From Setaria digitata (Eukaryota > Nematoda > Chromadorea > Rhabditida > Setariidae): a stretch of DNA of 64,000 nucleotides. The notes below the pieces were generated by a model, which was given only the letters and a program-made list of their open reading frames with translations, was not told the DNA's origin and ran no database searches. Made by a program: the position numbers and the translations under genes. Position 1 is the stretch's first letter; each line of letters opens with the position of its first letter. The DNA lies in contig RCAB01000329.1 of the NCBI GenBank assembly GCA_003640385.1, forward strand, positions 1 to 64,000, in the 5' to 3' direction. Below are positions 29,028-40,923 of this stretch, one piece after another.

Positions 29028-31840
29028 CATGTTTCAGTTTAAGCATATACTCAGAAAAGGAAAGAACTTCCTGTTTTACTTTCATCTGGCTTAAAATAAG
29101 GAGCCAGTTTCATTTTCATCATAATATGCGTATTTTATCGTGAACTTTTTAGACACTGTCACAATTAGTCATCTATATGTGAATAGAACTTTTTACTTAT
29201 TCGTATTTTCTTTATTGCTTGGTATTTTTTTCGTATTTTACAACATTTACGATATATGGGTTCCGATGATGCTTGTCAGTGTAAATGGTACTTAGATGTT
29301 ACTGTATGATCTTGTCATGTTCTTGTTCTTTCGATATGTGTAGTGTGCAGTTGCTGCATCATCGGAAAATGAGGGCAGTAAATGACTGGACAGTTCTGAT
29401 GATCCTGAAAACTAAGTTTATAAACTTGGAGTTCATTGTTCCTGTTTTGATATCCTCTTTTATCGGCTGCTTTTATGTGGTCTCTTGTCTAGTGTATTTT
29501 AGTTCTTATGTGATTAACAATTCTTACCAGTTATAAAATCTTTTGTAGTTTTTAGAGCTTTGTATTAATCGTATTATCCTTTACATGAATGTACTCGGTC
29601 CGGGGAACTCCAAAACTTGTATTCGGCTCTTTATTTTTGTTAATTCAAACTTTCTCCTGATTTCTATTGCAATCAATATATATTTCTTTTTTTTTTTTTT
29701 TTTTCGAGGTGGTTTACTCATCAGATTCGACTAAACTTTATCAAGTTACCTAACCATAATGCTTGTGAAGGACTGTGATTGTTCAGCTCGCCGGTATAAT
29801 TCATCTCGTTTGAAATATGGTTTTAAAATCGTGACAGTATCATTTATATAGTCTTAATTTGACCAAATCATTTTTTGTCAAGTTAAAAAATCTTAAAAGG
29901 TGGTCATCATGTATTGTATTAATTTGATTATATTTTTTAGGGGTATAATAAAGTCACAAGAAATGCTCCTGATTTATTGAATCTGTGTTGAACTGTGGAT
30001 GTTCTGTGTAAGTGTTCCCGTGCCCCTGTATTCCTCTACTCATCATCTCATACCTATTAAATTTTTTTCCAAATTTGTTATCTTTATTTCTATGATTAGA
30101 TCAGTTATTGATTGTGGATTAACGAGATATTTCTTCGATTGTCATTGTTGCTAACAGTGAGCGATGGTGAATGTTTTCAAAGGAATAAATGATGCTTGTA
30201 GACTTAATGGTATTGTCAGACGAACTTCAGTTTTTTTTTTTTTTTTTTTCATTTGTATTAAATAGTGATTTGTGTTCGTCAGTTTCTAATAGATTTGATG
30301 ACGATTTGAAAGGAACTGTTAGACAATTTCACGATTCATCAGTGTTCTTTCTCTGGCTTTATCTGTAATGATTAGTATAATGTTGAAGGTAACACGTAAG
30401 AGCGGTTGTTTTTGCGTAGTATACGACGCATTTTAGAGTGCTAGTGGAAGTGTGAGAATAAAAAATCTGTAAGTAGCAGTGCTTGAACTGTGAACTTTGA
30501 TTCTATGCCGAATTGTGTGTGTATTTATGAGTGAAAACAATTGAAGAAGCTTAAATTGCAAAACGTTTGCTTATTTTGTTAGAATAACAATTGATAGAAG
30601 GAGGGGACTTCGTATAGGGGGTGTGTATGTATTAGTGGAGTGTTGCTTGGAGATTTCGAGAATTCGGGAAGGATCGAGATGAGGCCTTGTGAGCATGCCT
30701 AAGCATTTTGCTTTTTTATTATTACAGAAGCAGTTGGACAGCAGCAGCTTTGCCGTTAAAAGTGCGCCTCCAAAAGAATACAGCAATCAGCTGCTCGGAA
30801 CTTCCCGAACCTCCCATCTCTTGTTGTCTTTTGCTACAACTTTCCTGAGGAGTGCTCAATTTAGTGCCCTTTCATCCTTCTATCCAGCGTTATGTTTCCT
30901 AATCATTTTATCAAGTAATCGGTAAAATCATCATATTTATTGCTCTTTTTTCTCTTTTTCTTTTAAGCAATTTTATTTTCTACTCTAATAAGTTTAAGTT
31001 GTTTTTCTTTTCGTTCTTTAACATCTGACTGATTAGGACGCGGAATGTTCTAATTTTCAATTGCAGATTGAAAGGATTATTGGAAAATTTAAATTCTCTT
31101 TTTTTAGGATATTTTTCGGGCTTTAAAAACAAGTATTCCCGATTTCTGCAAAGAATATGTATGAATATTCCCACCATATACTCAAATTTTTAAGGAAGTT
31201 TAAGTTAAGTAATGAAGACGATTGAATTTTCAAGTTGAGATAGGTTAGTAGCTCATAGCATGAATACGAGCTCAGTGGAAGTATGAACGAGTGTGATACA
31301 AGTTGTATTGTCATTTATATAAAAATTTTTACATCTATTGATGGATAAAAGTTCTCAAAAACAGTGTTAATGTTTTATTTACACGTAAAATTTTGTTAGA
31401 AAAAACTGTTTGAAAACACCACAGATGATTTCTCTCAAAGTATTTTTTTGAATTCTCTATTTCGAAGAGTTGCAAAGGGACAAAAAATATAAGTAACAGA
31501 AATATTTTAATGCTACCTAAAAATGATTCTGCAATTTCAAACATGTATAGAACATATTTCTAGCTATTAATTTGATGAACAGTTCGGTAAATAAACTGTT
31601 CATTTAGTAAACGGATTAAACAACAGTTTTATCAATGTGTGATTATGTCCAGGATACGGTTATATCATATCATAACACTCATGAAGACAATACAATATCG
31701 GATAATCTATGATAATGAACGAATCACTTATCTCTTGGAAATAATTGTCTTATGAATGATGTTATATAAGTATCGTTCATAGGATGTGTGCGAAGGAATG
31801 ATAAATATGAATGATAGACAATTTTGAAACAGTGCAAGTG
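29028..31840. other. 3' flank of the p38 gene and spacer before the claudin-like gene
   Basis: About 2.8 kb with no recognised exon. AATAAA at 29947-29952 is a possible polyadenylation signal for the p38 gene, about 920 nt after its stop. A less AT-rich patch near 30680-30925 carries open frames on both strands, but neither resembles a known protein nor joins a neighbouring exon in phase. Confidence 0.5.
29947..29952 (+). other. possible poly(A) signal AATAAA
   Basis: Canonical AATAAA downstream of the p38 gene. The distance to the stop codon is long, so usage is unproven. Confidence 0.3.
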
Positions 31841-33912
31841 ATGAATATTTTTGTACTGTGCCGTATTTTCGCTCTTATATTAACCTATCTATTTACCATA
31901 ATGTCTATATTAACTTCAACAATTGCCTTATTAACACCACAATGGCAAATAGTAACAATAACGGAATTTCATACCGAACATCAGCATGGACTCTGGATGG
32001 ATTGTATTCTCGGAAAGAAGCATGTGCAAGGTGGCCCATTTGTAAATTTATTTATTCAGTTGATTTCTTCAAAAAAATCATTTTTGAATTTGGAGTGGGA
32101 AATTAGTAGGCTGAAATGAACATATGATTTACTGCTGTGTGAAAAGCGGTAGTGATTGACCTAGTACGATGGAAAGAAAAAAATGACTGATGAAAATGTC
32201 AGAAATATTTCAACAATTTGATTTTCACATTTAAAATTTTATGATAAATATAAATTAGGATAAATGGTTGAGTTGAAAGTTTTGATTTTCAGGTACCTCT
32301 GAAAGAAGTCTTCATTGTACATACAAATTTGAAAATTCTCAGAAAAATGGTTTACAAAATGATGAAGATAATGAAGAGCAACACAAATTTCACAGTATGT
32401 GCTAAAAATTTAATTGCATCAGAAATTTTAACCTGCTTAATTAGTTTCAATGAAACGAATCAATTTTGTCCAATGAAAATAACTAGAAATCAGATTTATC
32501 GTTTATTTCTATTCATTGCACATGTTCACCATTGTGACAAAAATTTCATTATCTTACGACTCGGCAAATGATGATAGCATTCTTTGATTAAATTAAGTAT
32601 TATGCAATATAAAAATTTGTCTATTTAGAAATATAACAATAAATTTATAGCAAGACTTTTGGCAAATAATATAATATTGTATGTCATAAAGAGAAATTGG
32701 GAATTTCTCGATATATTACGAAAGATTCATTTATTAACTTGATAAAACTGACCTAAAAAACTTCAGAAATTAAGAAAGGTGGAAGGCTTATTGTGCAGGA
32801 AGCAAATATTGTATCCTGAAATGGTCTGATTAGTTTTGATTTACCGCGTCTTTTTAGAAATAAATTCAAATAATCCAAAAAAGAGAGCGAAAAAAAAAAA
32901 GAAAGATTTCGAGATAAAATATAAAATGATTGAATGATGTGTGAAAGTAATTAATGTATACAAATATCTCAGTACAAGTAGCAAAATTTTAAAATATCAA
33001 TTTTTAATTAAAAATTTTGAGACGTATTATTTTTCATGTTCAAATTTAAATAAGATTAATTTCAGACTGGCATAAAGCTGTTCTATGTTTACTATTTTTG
33101 GCACTTTTAGCTGCTCTTTCTGTTTGTTGTTTTTTGATGTGCGCATTATACTTCCGCATTGCAGCCGTTGTTTCATCTACATTATCGTTAATAGCAAGTA
33201 AGTCCTGCAAACTAATCGAAAATAGCTAAATTTGTTATAAGATGCGCTACTGCATAGTAGTTCCTCAATGCAAGTTACCCATGCAGGTTAATTAATTAAT
33301 TGGAGTGATTTCGTTGGAACCTTTGCAGGAAATCAATATATTTGCTTGCTGCCGCATCATTTTATCGAGACTGAACGAACGGACAATCTTGAACAGCTAT
33401 CATTAATTTCTTGTTGATAATCATTCCCCTCCCCTATAGTCTACTTCCACGAAATTTTTTGGCTCATTTTCTTCCCCCTTCATTGAATTTACATTCTAGC
33501 GATCCTGTCGAGTGTTGCGATAGTCATATTTTTTATTAATTCACACAAAAATGAAATTCGATTTGTCCAAGGTATTACTCGAACTTATGAGGTTTGTCTA
33601 TGAAACTAATTCTTATAAAAATAAAAAAAAAAATTTCGTTTTAATTTTTTAGAAAATTAAAAACACCTCACGTAACATTCTCAGTTCACACTTCTTTATA
33701 TTGTATCATTCATAAACTTCCGTAACTTTATATAAAATTTTTTTAAATTTCAGCAAAGGTGTGGCTATTCTTTCTATTTGGCGCTTTCTTCCTGCGTCAC
33801 TTTTCTATCAGCATTCCTTTGTTCCGTGTTTTGTTCAGTAATGGTATTCTTACGTGAACGGAATCAGCGACAGCCACCGAAAACATATCCCTTAATTAAT
33901 AGTGCCGTATAG
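31841..33912 (+). CDS. claudin-like (PMP22/claudin/Clc-like) four-pass membrane protein
   Basis: Five exons: 31841-32030, 32293-32394, 33066-33197, 33500-33591, 33754-33912; 224 residues. An in-frame upstream ATG at 31811 would add 10. The later start is preferred because TTTTGAAACAG, a likely trans-splice acceptor, lies between the two. TM1 (about 5-32) is followed by an extracellular loop with PQWQ, HGLWMDC and LHC, the W-GLW-C-C signature of claudins. TM2 (LCLLFLALLAALSVCCFLMC), TM3 (LIATILSSVAIVIFFI) and TM4 (YSFYLALSSCVTFLSAFLCS) follow, then a short cytoplasmic tail (LRERNQRQPPKTYPLINSAV). Claudin-like proteins act in epithelial barriers or modulate channels and receptors. Nematodes have many members and I cannot choose an orthologue. 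Val at the extreme C terminus could be a PDZ-binding end. Confidence 0.82.
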
Positions 33913-35464
33913 AAAATATGCTGAAGCTTCATTAAACCATCGAATTTATGCCTACTGATATTTCACTTCATTTTGTTTGATAGGAAGTATTATGAGTGAC
34001 AAGCATGCAAAAGATAACTAGACGAATGGTTCTAACAAATTCAAAATATTGCGGTTTTATGGATATCTAAATGGGCCATTAGGGAAGATCCCATATAACC
34101 GAGATTTTTTAAACCGTTGAAATCTTAATTATTAGATTAAATTAATAATTACAGTGTCCTTTTCAAAATTAACGCTCCATTATTATAACATTTAAATTTC
34201 ACACCCTTTACTTTCTGAATCGATTTACTTTGGTCTCTTAATTTCAAAACTGTTACTAGGTTTGTTGATCAAATATCTCAAATTTTTTAAGAACTTCCGG
34301 GACTTATGATTGATTGTTTCCTTTAGTTTACAGCAAATTTTACATTGTTTTATAACAGGCCGTTGCATCAAAAAGATTGAAATGTTTCGGTGAGTCAACA
34401 TGTGAACCATTTCCCTCTTCCTAAATAAAACTTTCCCTCACAAATTATTTTCCAAAATGTATGCTTTCCACTGCTATCATACAATATTATGAGAACTACG
34501 TTAAGACTAGCTATGACTACAAAATTTGGTTCATTTAAGATTAACAAATAATCTAATGCACTGTGATGTATGCTTGATAATAATGAAAAAGCTTTCATTC
34601 TAAGTATATATAATGTTAAGTGAACACGTTACATATAGCTAGGAATAATTACCAAACAAGAAAGTAAGTTTTAATCGAACTGAATTTTCCTTTTTTATAA
34701 TACAGTAGTTCAAGATGATAAGTTTTGCTTAAATTCGTTTTGTTTGTTGTTCTTAAAAACTTCATTATGCAATTATTCCATATTGTGTATTATGCGTATA
34801 GTTCAGAACGAATAAAATTATCCATATTTCAAATAGTTGTTTACATGATGTTTATTTTTAGGATTAGCAAATGCTACTTCATACGTATATATTTTTATAT
34901 TTAAACAGATTTATATATCTGCTCACGAATAAATTATCGTTAGTTAGCGGAAATATTAAAATGAAGTTTCTTGTTTTTCAAAGCTAAATTTACTCTAATT
35001 CGAAATATCTATAGAGGTGATGATATGTGAAAAAGAAAATTCTGAAAAAATAACGCTACTTGAAATTTGATAATACAAATAACGAATGTGTAAGAATGAT
35101 ATCAGATGAACATTTAACTTTCAAAACAAAAACTTATTATAAGATTTAGAAAAGAAAAGAGCTAAAATTTTCATTTTTTTTAAACCTATATTAAACTCAA
35201 TATTTCGGTATTTCTGATGAGGAACCCGATACTTCATTGTTCCTGACTGAAAAACCTGATATGATCCCAGTAGTACTAGTAATTAGTGTGAAGTGAAAAT
35301 AATATAACCATATGTTTTATTTCATGTTGTAAAAAATTCGGAAAAAAAAGTGATATTATGAAGAATGGTTGGTTGCATAGCTGGGATGGAAAGATTGCAT
35401 GGTGGGATATATTGAAATGGTATTGCTAAAGCCACGCAGACTTTGGTGTGTTAAGGAGAGACTA

Positions 35465-35507
35465 GGTCGTGGGTGGTATGGTGGAGGGGAGGAGGATGGT
35501 GGTATGG
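35465..35507 (+). promoter_or_regulatory. G-rich tract upstream of manf-1
   Basis: About 43 nt with nine GG-or-longer runs, including GGGTGG, GGTGGAGGGG and GGAGGATGGTGG, about 70-110 nt before the manf-1 ATG. It stands out in this AT-rich window and could form a two-tetrad G-quadruplex or bind a GA/GC-box factor. Function is inferred. Confidence 0.35.
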
Positions 35508-35529
35508 TTACATTCTGAGTATTTGGATG

Positions 35530-35546
35530 TCACGTGAGGTCACGTT
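35530..35546 (+). promoter_or_regulatory. tandem TCACGT elements, possible UPR element of manf-1
   Basis: TCACGTGA (palindromic, with an E-box core CACGTG) is followed after two bases by TCACGTT, 30-46 nt upstream of the manf-1 ATG. ACGT cores are bound by bZIP factors such as XBP1 and ATF6, and MANF is a known unfolded-protein-response target in animals. An E-box or HLH-30/TFEB-like site is an alternative reading. Confidence 0.4.
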
Positions 35547-35575
35547 GAATTTAATCATGTATGGGATTGTTTAAG

Positions 35576-37051
35576 ATGCTTTCAGCTGTTATGTGGATTT
35601 TCGGCTTATTACTGTCGTTATCTCTTCTATACTTGCTGAATGGTAAACGGCAGGAACCGTGTGAAGGTTGGTACTATTAAGTAAAAATAAAAATGTGAAG
35701 TATTGACTATAAGACAGTATAGCAAAAGATGAAAGTGGTATAGCATTATATATGTTGTTTGAAACAACAGAAAGTTCAATATTAGATAGCTGCGTTATGT
35801 CGTAAGAGAAGGAGAAAGAGTAAAAGATGAATGAGCAAGTTGGTTTTAATTTGCATGCTTTAATGTATGCTTTTATTAAGAGGATATAAACATTGAGATT
35901 TTGATAGAAAAATTAATTCTTTTTTGCAGTATGTGAAAAAGTTCTGCGTGATGTAATGGAGAGTATGGAGGTGGATGATCGTAGTAACGCAAATAAAATC
36001 GATGAAGCACTGAGAGAACACTGTGGTGGAATAAAAGGGAAGGAGAACAAATTTGTTCGTTTTTCTCATATTTTACTTCGAAATGCTACATTAATGGTGT
36101 TAATTGGACAGATTATTGGATTTACCATACGATGGGATTTTCATCTGGAGAAATCCAAAAACTAAATTTATTTTGATCTTTTGGTGGACTGCTAACCAAA
36201 TGTATATTTTGCAAAGGAATTGGTCCTCATGCATTGCAATTTAGGAAATTTAGCTAATATTCTTGTAAGTTTTAAATAGGGAATCGTTATTGATTTTGAA
36301 GTTTCATTTCCTTATGTTGTGTTGTTTCAGTGTTTTTACATTGGTGCTGTACCTGAATCTGCTACTTCCATTATGAATGATGTAGTGAAGCCGTTATCAT
36401 GGTCTATGCCAGTAGAAAAAGTTTGCGAAAAGTTGCGCACGATGGATTCACAGATTTGCGAATTAAAATTTGGTAGTTGTTATGTTGTTTAGTGATGAAA
36501 TGAAGATATCTAGAAGAGCATGATTTGTTAGGTTGTTCTCCTTCTTCAGTATGCAAGGGTGTGGTTTAGAAGAGATTTTGAGCCGATGTATTTCGCGCTA
36601 CTAGAATTTTTGCTGCTACTTTTTTATTTGATAAAGTCTTCTATAATCTGAATTATAAAATTACTATTAGTGATTTTCAGACAAGAGTATTGACTGGAAA
36701 ACAGTGGATCTAAAGAAACTAAGAGTTAAAGAACTAAAGAAAATTCTTGACGAGTGGGGTGAGGTACGCTAATGAATTTTTTTTTCCAACTTACGTTCTT
36801 GCACTTTTTTTTCCACTCAGATATCCTTTTCTTTAATCGGATTTCAGTAGTTCATTCTTCTTCGGCAGTTCTGGAAGTGATTTCCTTGCCAGTTACTTTG
36901 ATTTTATGTAGATATGCACCTCTATGAAAAAGTGCCCCACATCAGTAATTTTTTCTATCAATTCTAGGAATGCAAAGGGTGCACTGAAAAGTCGGAATAT
37001 GTGGCTAGGATCAAAGAATTAAAATCAAAATATGTGAAAAATGAACTGTGA
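35576..37051 (+). CDS. manf-1: MANF, mesencephalic astrocyte-derived neurotrophic factor homologue
   Basis: Five exons: 35576-35666, 35930-36054, 36331-36472, 36681-36763, 36968-37051; 174 residues, close to human MANF. The signal peptide (about 1-23, hydrophobic core [14 protein letters not shown]) is followed by eight cysteines in the family spacing. The saposin-like N-terminal domain holds [30 protein letters not shown] and DSQICELKF. The SAP-like C-terminal domain holds [20 protein letters not shown] and the CKGC (CxxC) motif. The last residues KNEL form an ER-retention signal like KDEL/RTDL. MANF acts in the ER lumen in protein homeostasis and is also secreted. ATG follows directly after GTTTAAG at 35575, a possible trans-splice acceptor. 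ubc-13 follows 525 nt downstream on the same strand. Confidence 0.96.
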
Positions 37052-37122
37052 TATTCTTTCGAAATTGCTTTTTAATTTATTTATCAGTTAGATTTGTTGT
37101 TTTTTTTATTGTTTCTGTTATC

Positions 37123-37128
37123 AATAAA
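37123..37128 (+). other. poly(A) signal AATAAA of manf-1
   Basis: Canonical AATAAA 72 nt after the manf-1 stop codon, before a T-rich run. Position and context fit the manf-1 3' end. Confidence 0.65.
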
Positions 37129-37576
37129 ATGAAACAGCTTTTTTTTTTTTAATGTTCGATCTGTTTTCTATTGGTTTTTGAAGTCCTTTATCTTTCATAA
37201 CAGGATTTCCCTACATATTCCTTCGTGTACTCACTGACAGCATACGAGAAGTGTGCGTAGAGGATTAGATATTGTTTTTTTTTCTTTAATTTTTTCTTTT
37301 TTTTAAAACCTCAGTTAGTCTGTAGTCATTGCAGTTGCTATGTGGATTAAGGAATCAATTTCTTTTTTTTTTTTTCTTTTCCAGGAGTGTACTTTTTGTA
37401 AAATTCTGTCAATTAAATTAACTTCGTTGGTGCATTGGGTCTTCTCGATTATTTTTTTTAATCTATGGATTAGAAAGCATGAAATATTTATGGAAACTTT
37501 TCTCATAATAGAGATATTCGACTTGCAATTGATTTGATTTTCAGAGCGTTTGTTTCCTTGTTAGGTAGGATCTAGA
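37129..37576 (+). other. manf-1 to ubc-13 spacer
   Basis: About 450 nt, T-rich, with frames on both strands that resemble no family. A GATTTTCAG acceptor at about 37543, 34 nt before the ubc-13 ATG, could accept a spliced leader, so the two genes may share an operon. Confidence 0.5.
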
Positions 37577-38577
37577 ATGGCAGGAGCGTTGCCGCGGCGT
37601 ATTACAAAAGAGACGCAACGTTTGATGGCTGATCCCGTTCCTGGAATTTCGGCTGTGCCAGATGACAACAATGCACGTTATTTCCACGTAATCATCGCAG
37701 GACCGGAAGGTAGCCCGTTTGCTGGTGGCGTATTCAAGTTGGAACTTTTTCTTCCTGAGGAATATCCGATGGCGGCTCCGAAAGTTCGTTTCATGACCAA
37801 AATATATCACCCAAACATCGATAAGTTGGGACGAATATGCCTGGATATTCTCAAAGGTTTGCCTTTCTTTGAGCGGGGATTGGACAGTGGAAGGAACTTT
37901 AACTACCACTCTTTAGCCATATGTAAGGCGGAACATCAAACTAATTGGGGAAATTGGTCTTTACTATCACAACCACAAGAAACAGTGAAATTCACTGTAT
38001 GGGACGTTATTTGCTTTGCTGACAGTCGAAATATGTCGTACTTGGCTGGAAGATAAATCAGTGAAGTAAATGGTTTGTAAAAGTTGTACTTTAGTGATGA
38101 GATGTGTGGGAAGTTTGAAGCATGATTGAAGAAGCCTTTTAGTAGCTTCGAAGATGGTCTGAAGCATAATCAGTGTTGGTAGTTTTTTTTTTTTACAACT
38201 TTTTGAATAATAAATCAAACTTTATAGTTAAGCGGTTAATATTATGGGTGTGTTTCAAGAAATCCAGTCGAGGTAGTCACGTCATATTGCATTTGTATTG
38301 TTAAAAAGCACATTTCATTAATAAAAAATTTCGCTTAAATGAAATCTGTTATGGGTTTATTTGAAAATATTTAGCGGATTTTTTTTTTTTTTTTTCAGAT
38401 AAATGGTCTCCCGCTCTTCAAATTCGAACAGTGCTATTATCAATTCAGGCCTTACTCTCAGCTCCGAATCCAGACGATCCGTTAGCTACAGACGTGGCAG
38501 AGCAATGGAAAAATAACGAAAGTGATGCAATTCGCATAGCGCAAGAGTGGACGCGTATCCATGCGAATGGACAGTAG
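37577..38577 (+). CDS. ubc-13: ubiquitin-conjugating enzyme E2 N (UBC13)
   Basis: Two exons, 37577-37856 and 38399-38577, give 152 residues, the same length as human UBE2N. The UBC fold is complete: [20 protein letters not shown], the HPN motif (IYHPNIDK), active-site Cys at about residue 88 in GRICLDILK, and the C-terminal helices with [17 protein letters not shown]. Residues surrounding the catalytic site match UBC13 closely. UBC13 pairs with an inactive UEV partner (MMS2/UEV-1 type) to build K63-linked ubiquitin chains in DNA-damage tolerance and signalling. A frame that reads past the exon 1 donor for about 66 codons is intron. The gene lies between manf-1 and bcap-31 on the same strand. 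Confidence 0.97.
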
Positions 38578-39900
38578 TAAATGTTATGAAGACGGATTTC
38601 GGAATGTGGAAAGAATCGTTTTCACGGAGTCACAGAATTCCTGAATCTCTTTACCAAACAAAAGTTTTGTTATAAAACTTGAAAGAATTTATATGCAAAC
38701 AGCAGAAAGCATTTGAGCGTTTCCAGAAAAATTCCAGGTTTTTCGATTTGTCACTGGTAAGATATGAGATGTACTTTTGTATCCTCACTCGAAACAGTGC
38801 AAATTTTTATTATTTAAATTCTTATTGACTTATTTAGTGAGATTTTCATAACAGCTAGAGTAGTGTGGCAATCTTTTATTTTCCGTTTTCTTTCGGCGTG
38901 AATTGATTTCTACTTTTTTTGTTTGATGCTGCAAAATTGGCTTTGTTTTCAAGTACCAGTTTTTGAATCTCCTTCATATTTTTAATGAAACAGTCTTTAA
39001 TTTGTTTGCATAATATGCTTCACAAACAGTAACTGCAAAGCTTTTTCATTTGTTCTTGTGCTTTGGTATTTTAAAAGCTGTTAAATTTCAAAAAAATTCC
39101 GAAGCATTACTTGTATATCTTCACTTTTAGTTATCGCGCGACGCAATATTTTTAATTGGTATGATCTGTTATGAGGCTGGTATTATAATTGAATGAAGTT
39201 CTGAATGGTTTTGTTTCTTCTGATTTTTTTATTTCAGCCTGTAGAGTTGGTAAATTTATGTATGACGAAGTCTTCGTGGAACATACGCGAATGATTTGGT
39301 CTTGATGAGCGTTATTTTTTTGGTTTCATATTGTAACATTTCTAGAAATATTGGATCTGGATTTTAGTCACAAAGAATTTTTTGCTTTCTGCAGAGTGCC
39401 TTTCCCGTATAATTTGGTTCATCGTTTAAAAATAAGAAATTTGAGTTGAAGTAAATCATTAATCAGTTTGTGTATTTTTCTTTTCCTTTTCTTTAACTGT
39501 TTCTCTTTTTGTGTCAGTTTCATATTTGATATTTCTCGCAGCATGTCACTATTATTTGAACTCATTCACACTTTCAATTTCATATTATTCATATGCGTAC
39601 ACGGTTCACATTTTGCACTTCCCGGAAATCCATAGGAAGCATCTTTTAATGCTATAATTGATTTTTTTTTTTTTTTTTTTTTTCTGCTTCTACATAAAAA
39701 ATTCTGTTTTTTACTGTTGGAGATGACATTGCAAATGTTTTATGGCCACAAATGCCTGTATTTACTTTCTTTTTTTGATCCTGAGATTTTTCTCGTGAAG
39801 TCGTATGCTGTGTCTCATTACTTTCGAACTTTTTGGTTTTCTTTTATGTGTATTGTTTATATCTCTTTTTCTTTGTGTATGATATTTGATTTTCAGGAGG
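38578..39900. other. ubc-13 to bcap-31 spacer
   Basis: About 1.3 kb, T-rich, with no recognised exon. It contains a 20-plus T run near 39662-39683. A TTTTCAG acceptor ends 5 nt before the bcap-31 ATG. Confidence 0.55.
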
Positions 39901-40015
39901 ATGACGCTTCAGTGGTTTGTTGTGGCACTGATTTTATATATGGAAATAGCAGTTGTGCTTTTATTATTATTGCCTTGGATTCGTCCGACATTGTACGTCA
40001 TTTTAAGAATTCCCT

Positions 40016-40046
<31 letters not shown>

Positions 40047-40889
40047 GTGTGTTTCCTCAAGCGACGGAAACTACATTTTTTAATATTCTCAGGATTTTAA
40101 TTCCTTTTGTTTTCCTTTTCTTTTTTACAGATGGAGTAAATTCTTCAAAAGTCGAGTTGTAAAAACATTCGAAAAGCACGCAAATGTGTACTTCATTTCT
40201 GCTCTCTGCATCCTTCTGCTTCTCTTTGCAGGTTTTGTTTTTTTTTTTCTTTTTTCATTTTTTCTTCTGAAAATTAAATTTACGTCTTTCCCAAAGGAAT
40301 CTAAATAAACTTCTTTGCACTCTTATTTTGAGCGGAAAATTATTTCAGATGCTATTCGAGAAGTACGGAAATATGCAAGTGAAGTAGCAAGCGAAGCTTC
40401 AATTCGCCATACTGCAGATTCAGAAAATGTTGTCCACATGCGTCTTTTCCGTGCGCAACGAAACCTCTATATTTCCGGATTCGCACTTTTGCTCTTCTTG
40501 TTGGTTTATTTTAAAGATTTTGTTGAAAAATCCGTGAAACATATGATGCTCCTGAAAGTAGGTTTGGTAGTGGAAGTGAATATTGAATTTCTTTCTTGGA
40601 AATGTAGTTATTAAGTCTATTTTGTTTCAGAAATTCGAAGCGAACTTTATTTAAATTGAATGTGTTGATATATAATATGGTATAGCATATGTCTTTAAAA
40701 AAAATTTTTTTTTTTTTTTTTTTTCAGAGTTATTAAACGGATAGTTGCACTTCTTTCTCGTGGAGCACTGCTTGAAGCCGCTGCTGAAGCTGCTATGAAA
40801 CAGGCTGAAAGTGCTACAAAAACGGCGAAAGCTTATATGGTACGAGTAACTGTTGTACAGAAAAAGAGGCAGTTCTCTTTCTCGAATAG

Positions 40890-40923
<34 letters not shown>

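Larger units (their letters stand above)
33913..35575. other. spacer before manf-1
   Basis: About 1.7 kb with no exon recognised. The distal part holds a G-rich tract (35465-35507) and tandem ACGT elements (35530-35546) upstream of manf-1. Confidence 0.6.

Noticed and set aside
30571..30925. Overlapping open frames on both strands before the claudin-like gene
   Set aside because: Neither joins a neighbouring exon in phase nor resembles a protein family. Probably UTR or spacer of lower A+T.
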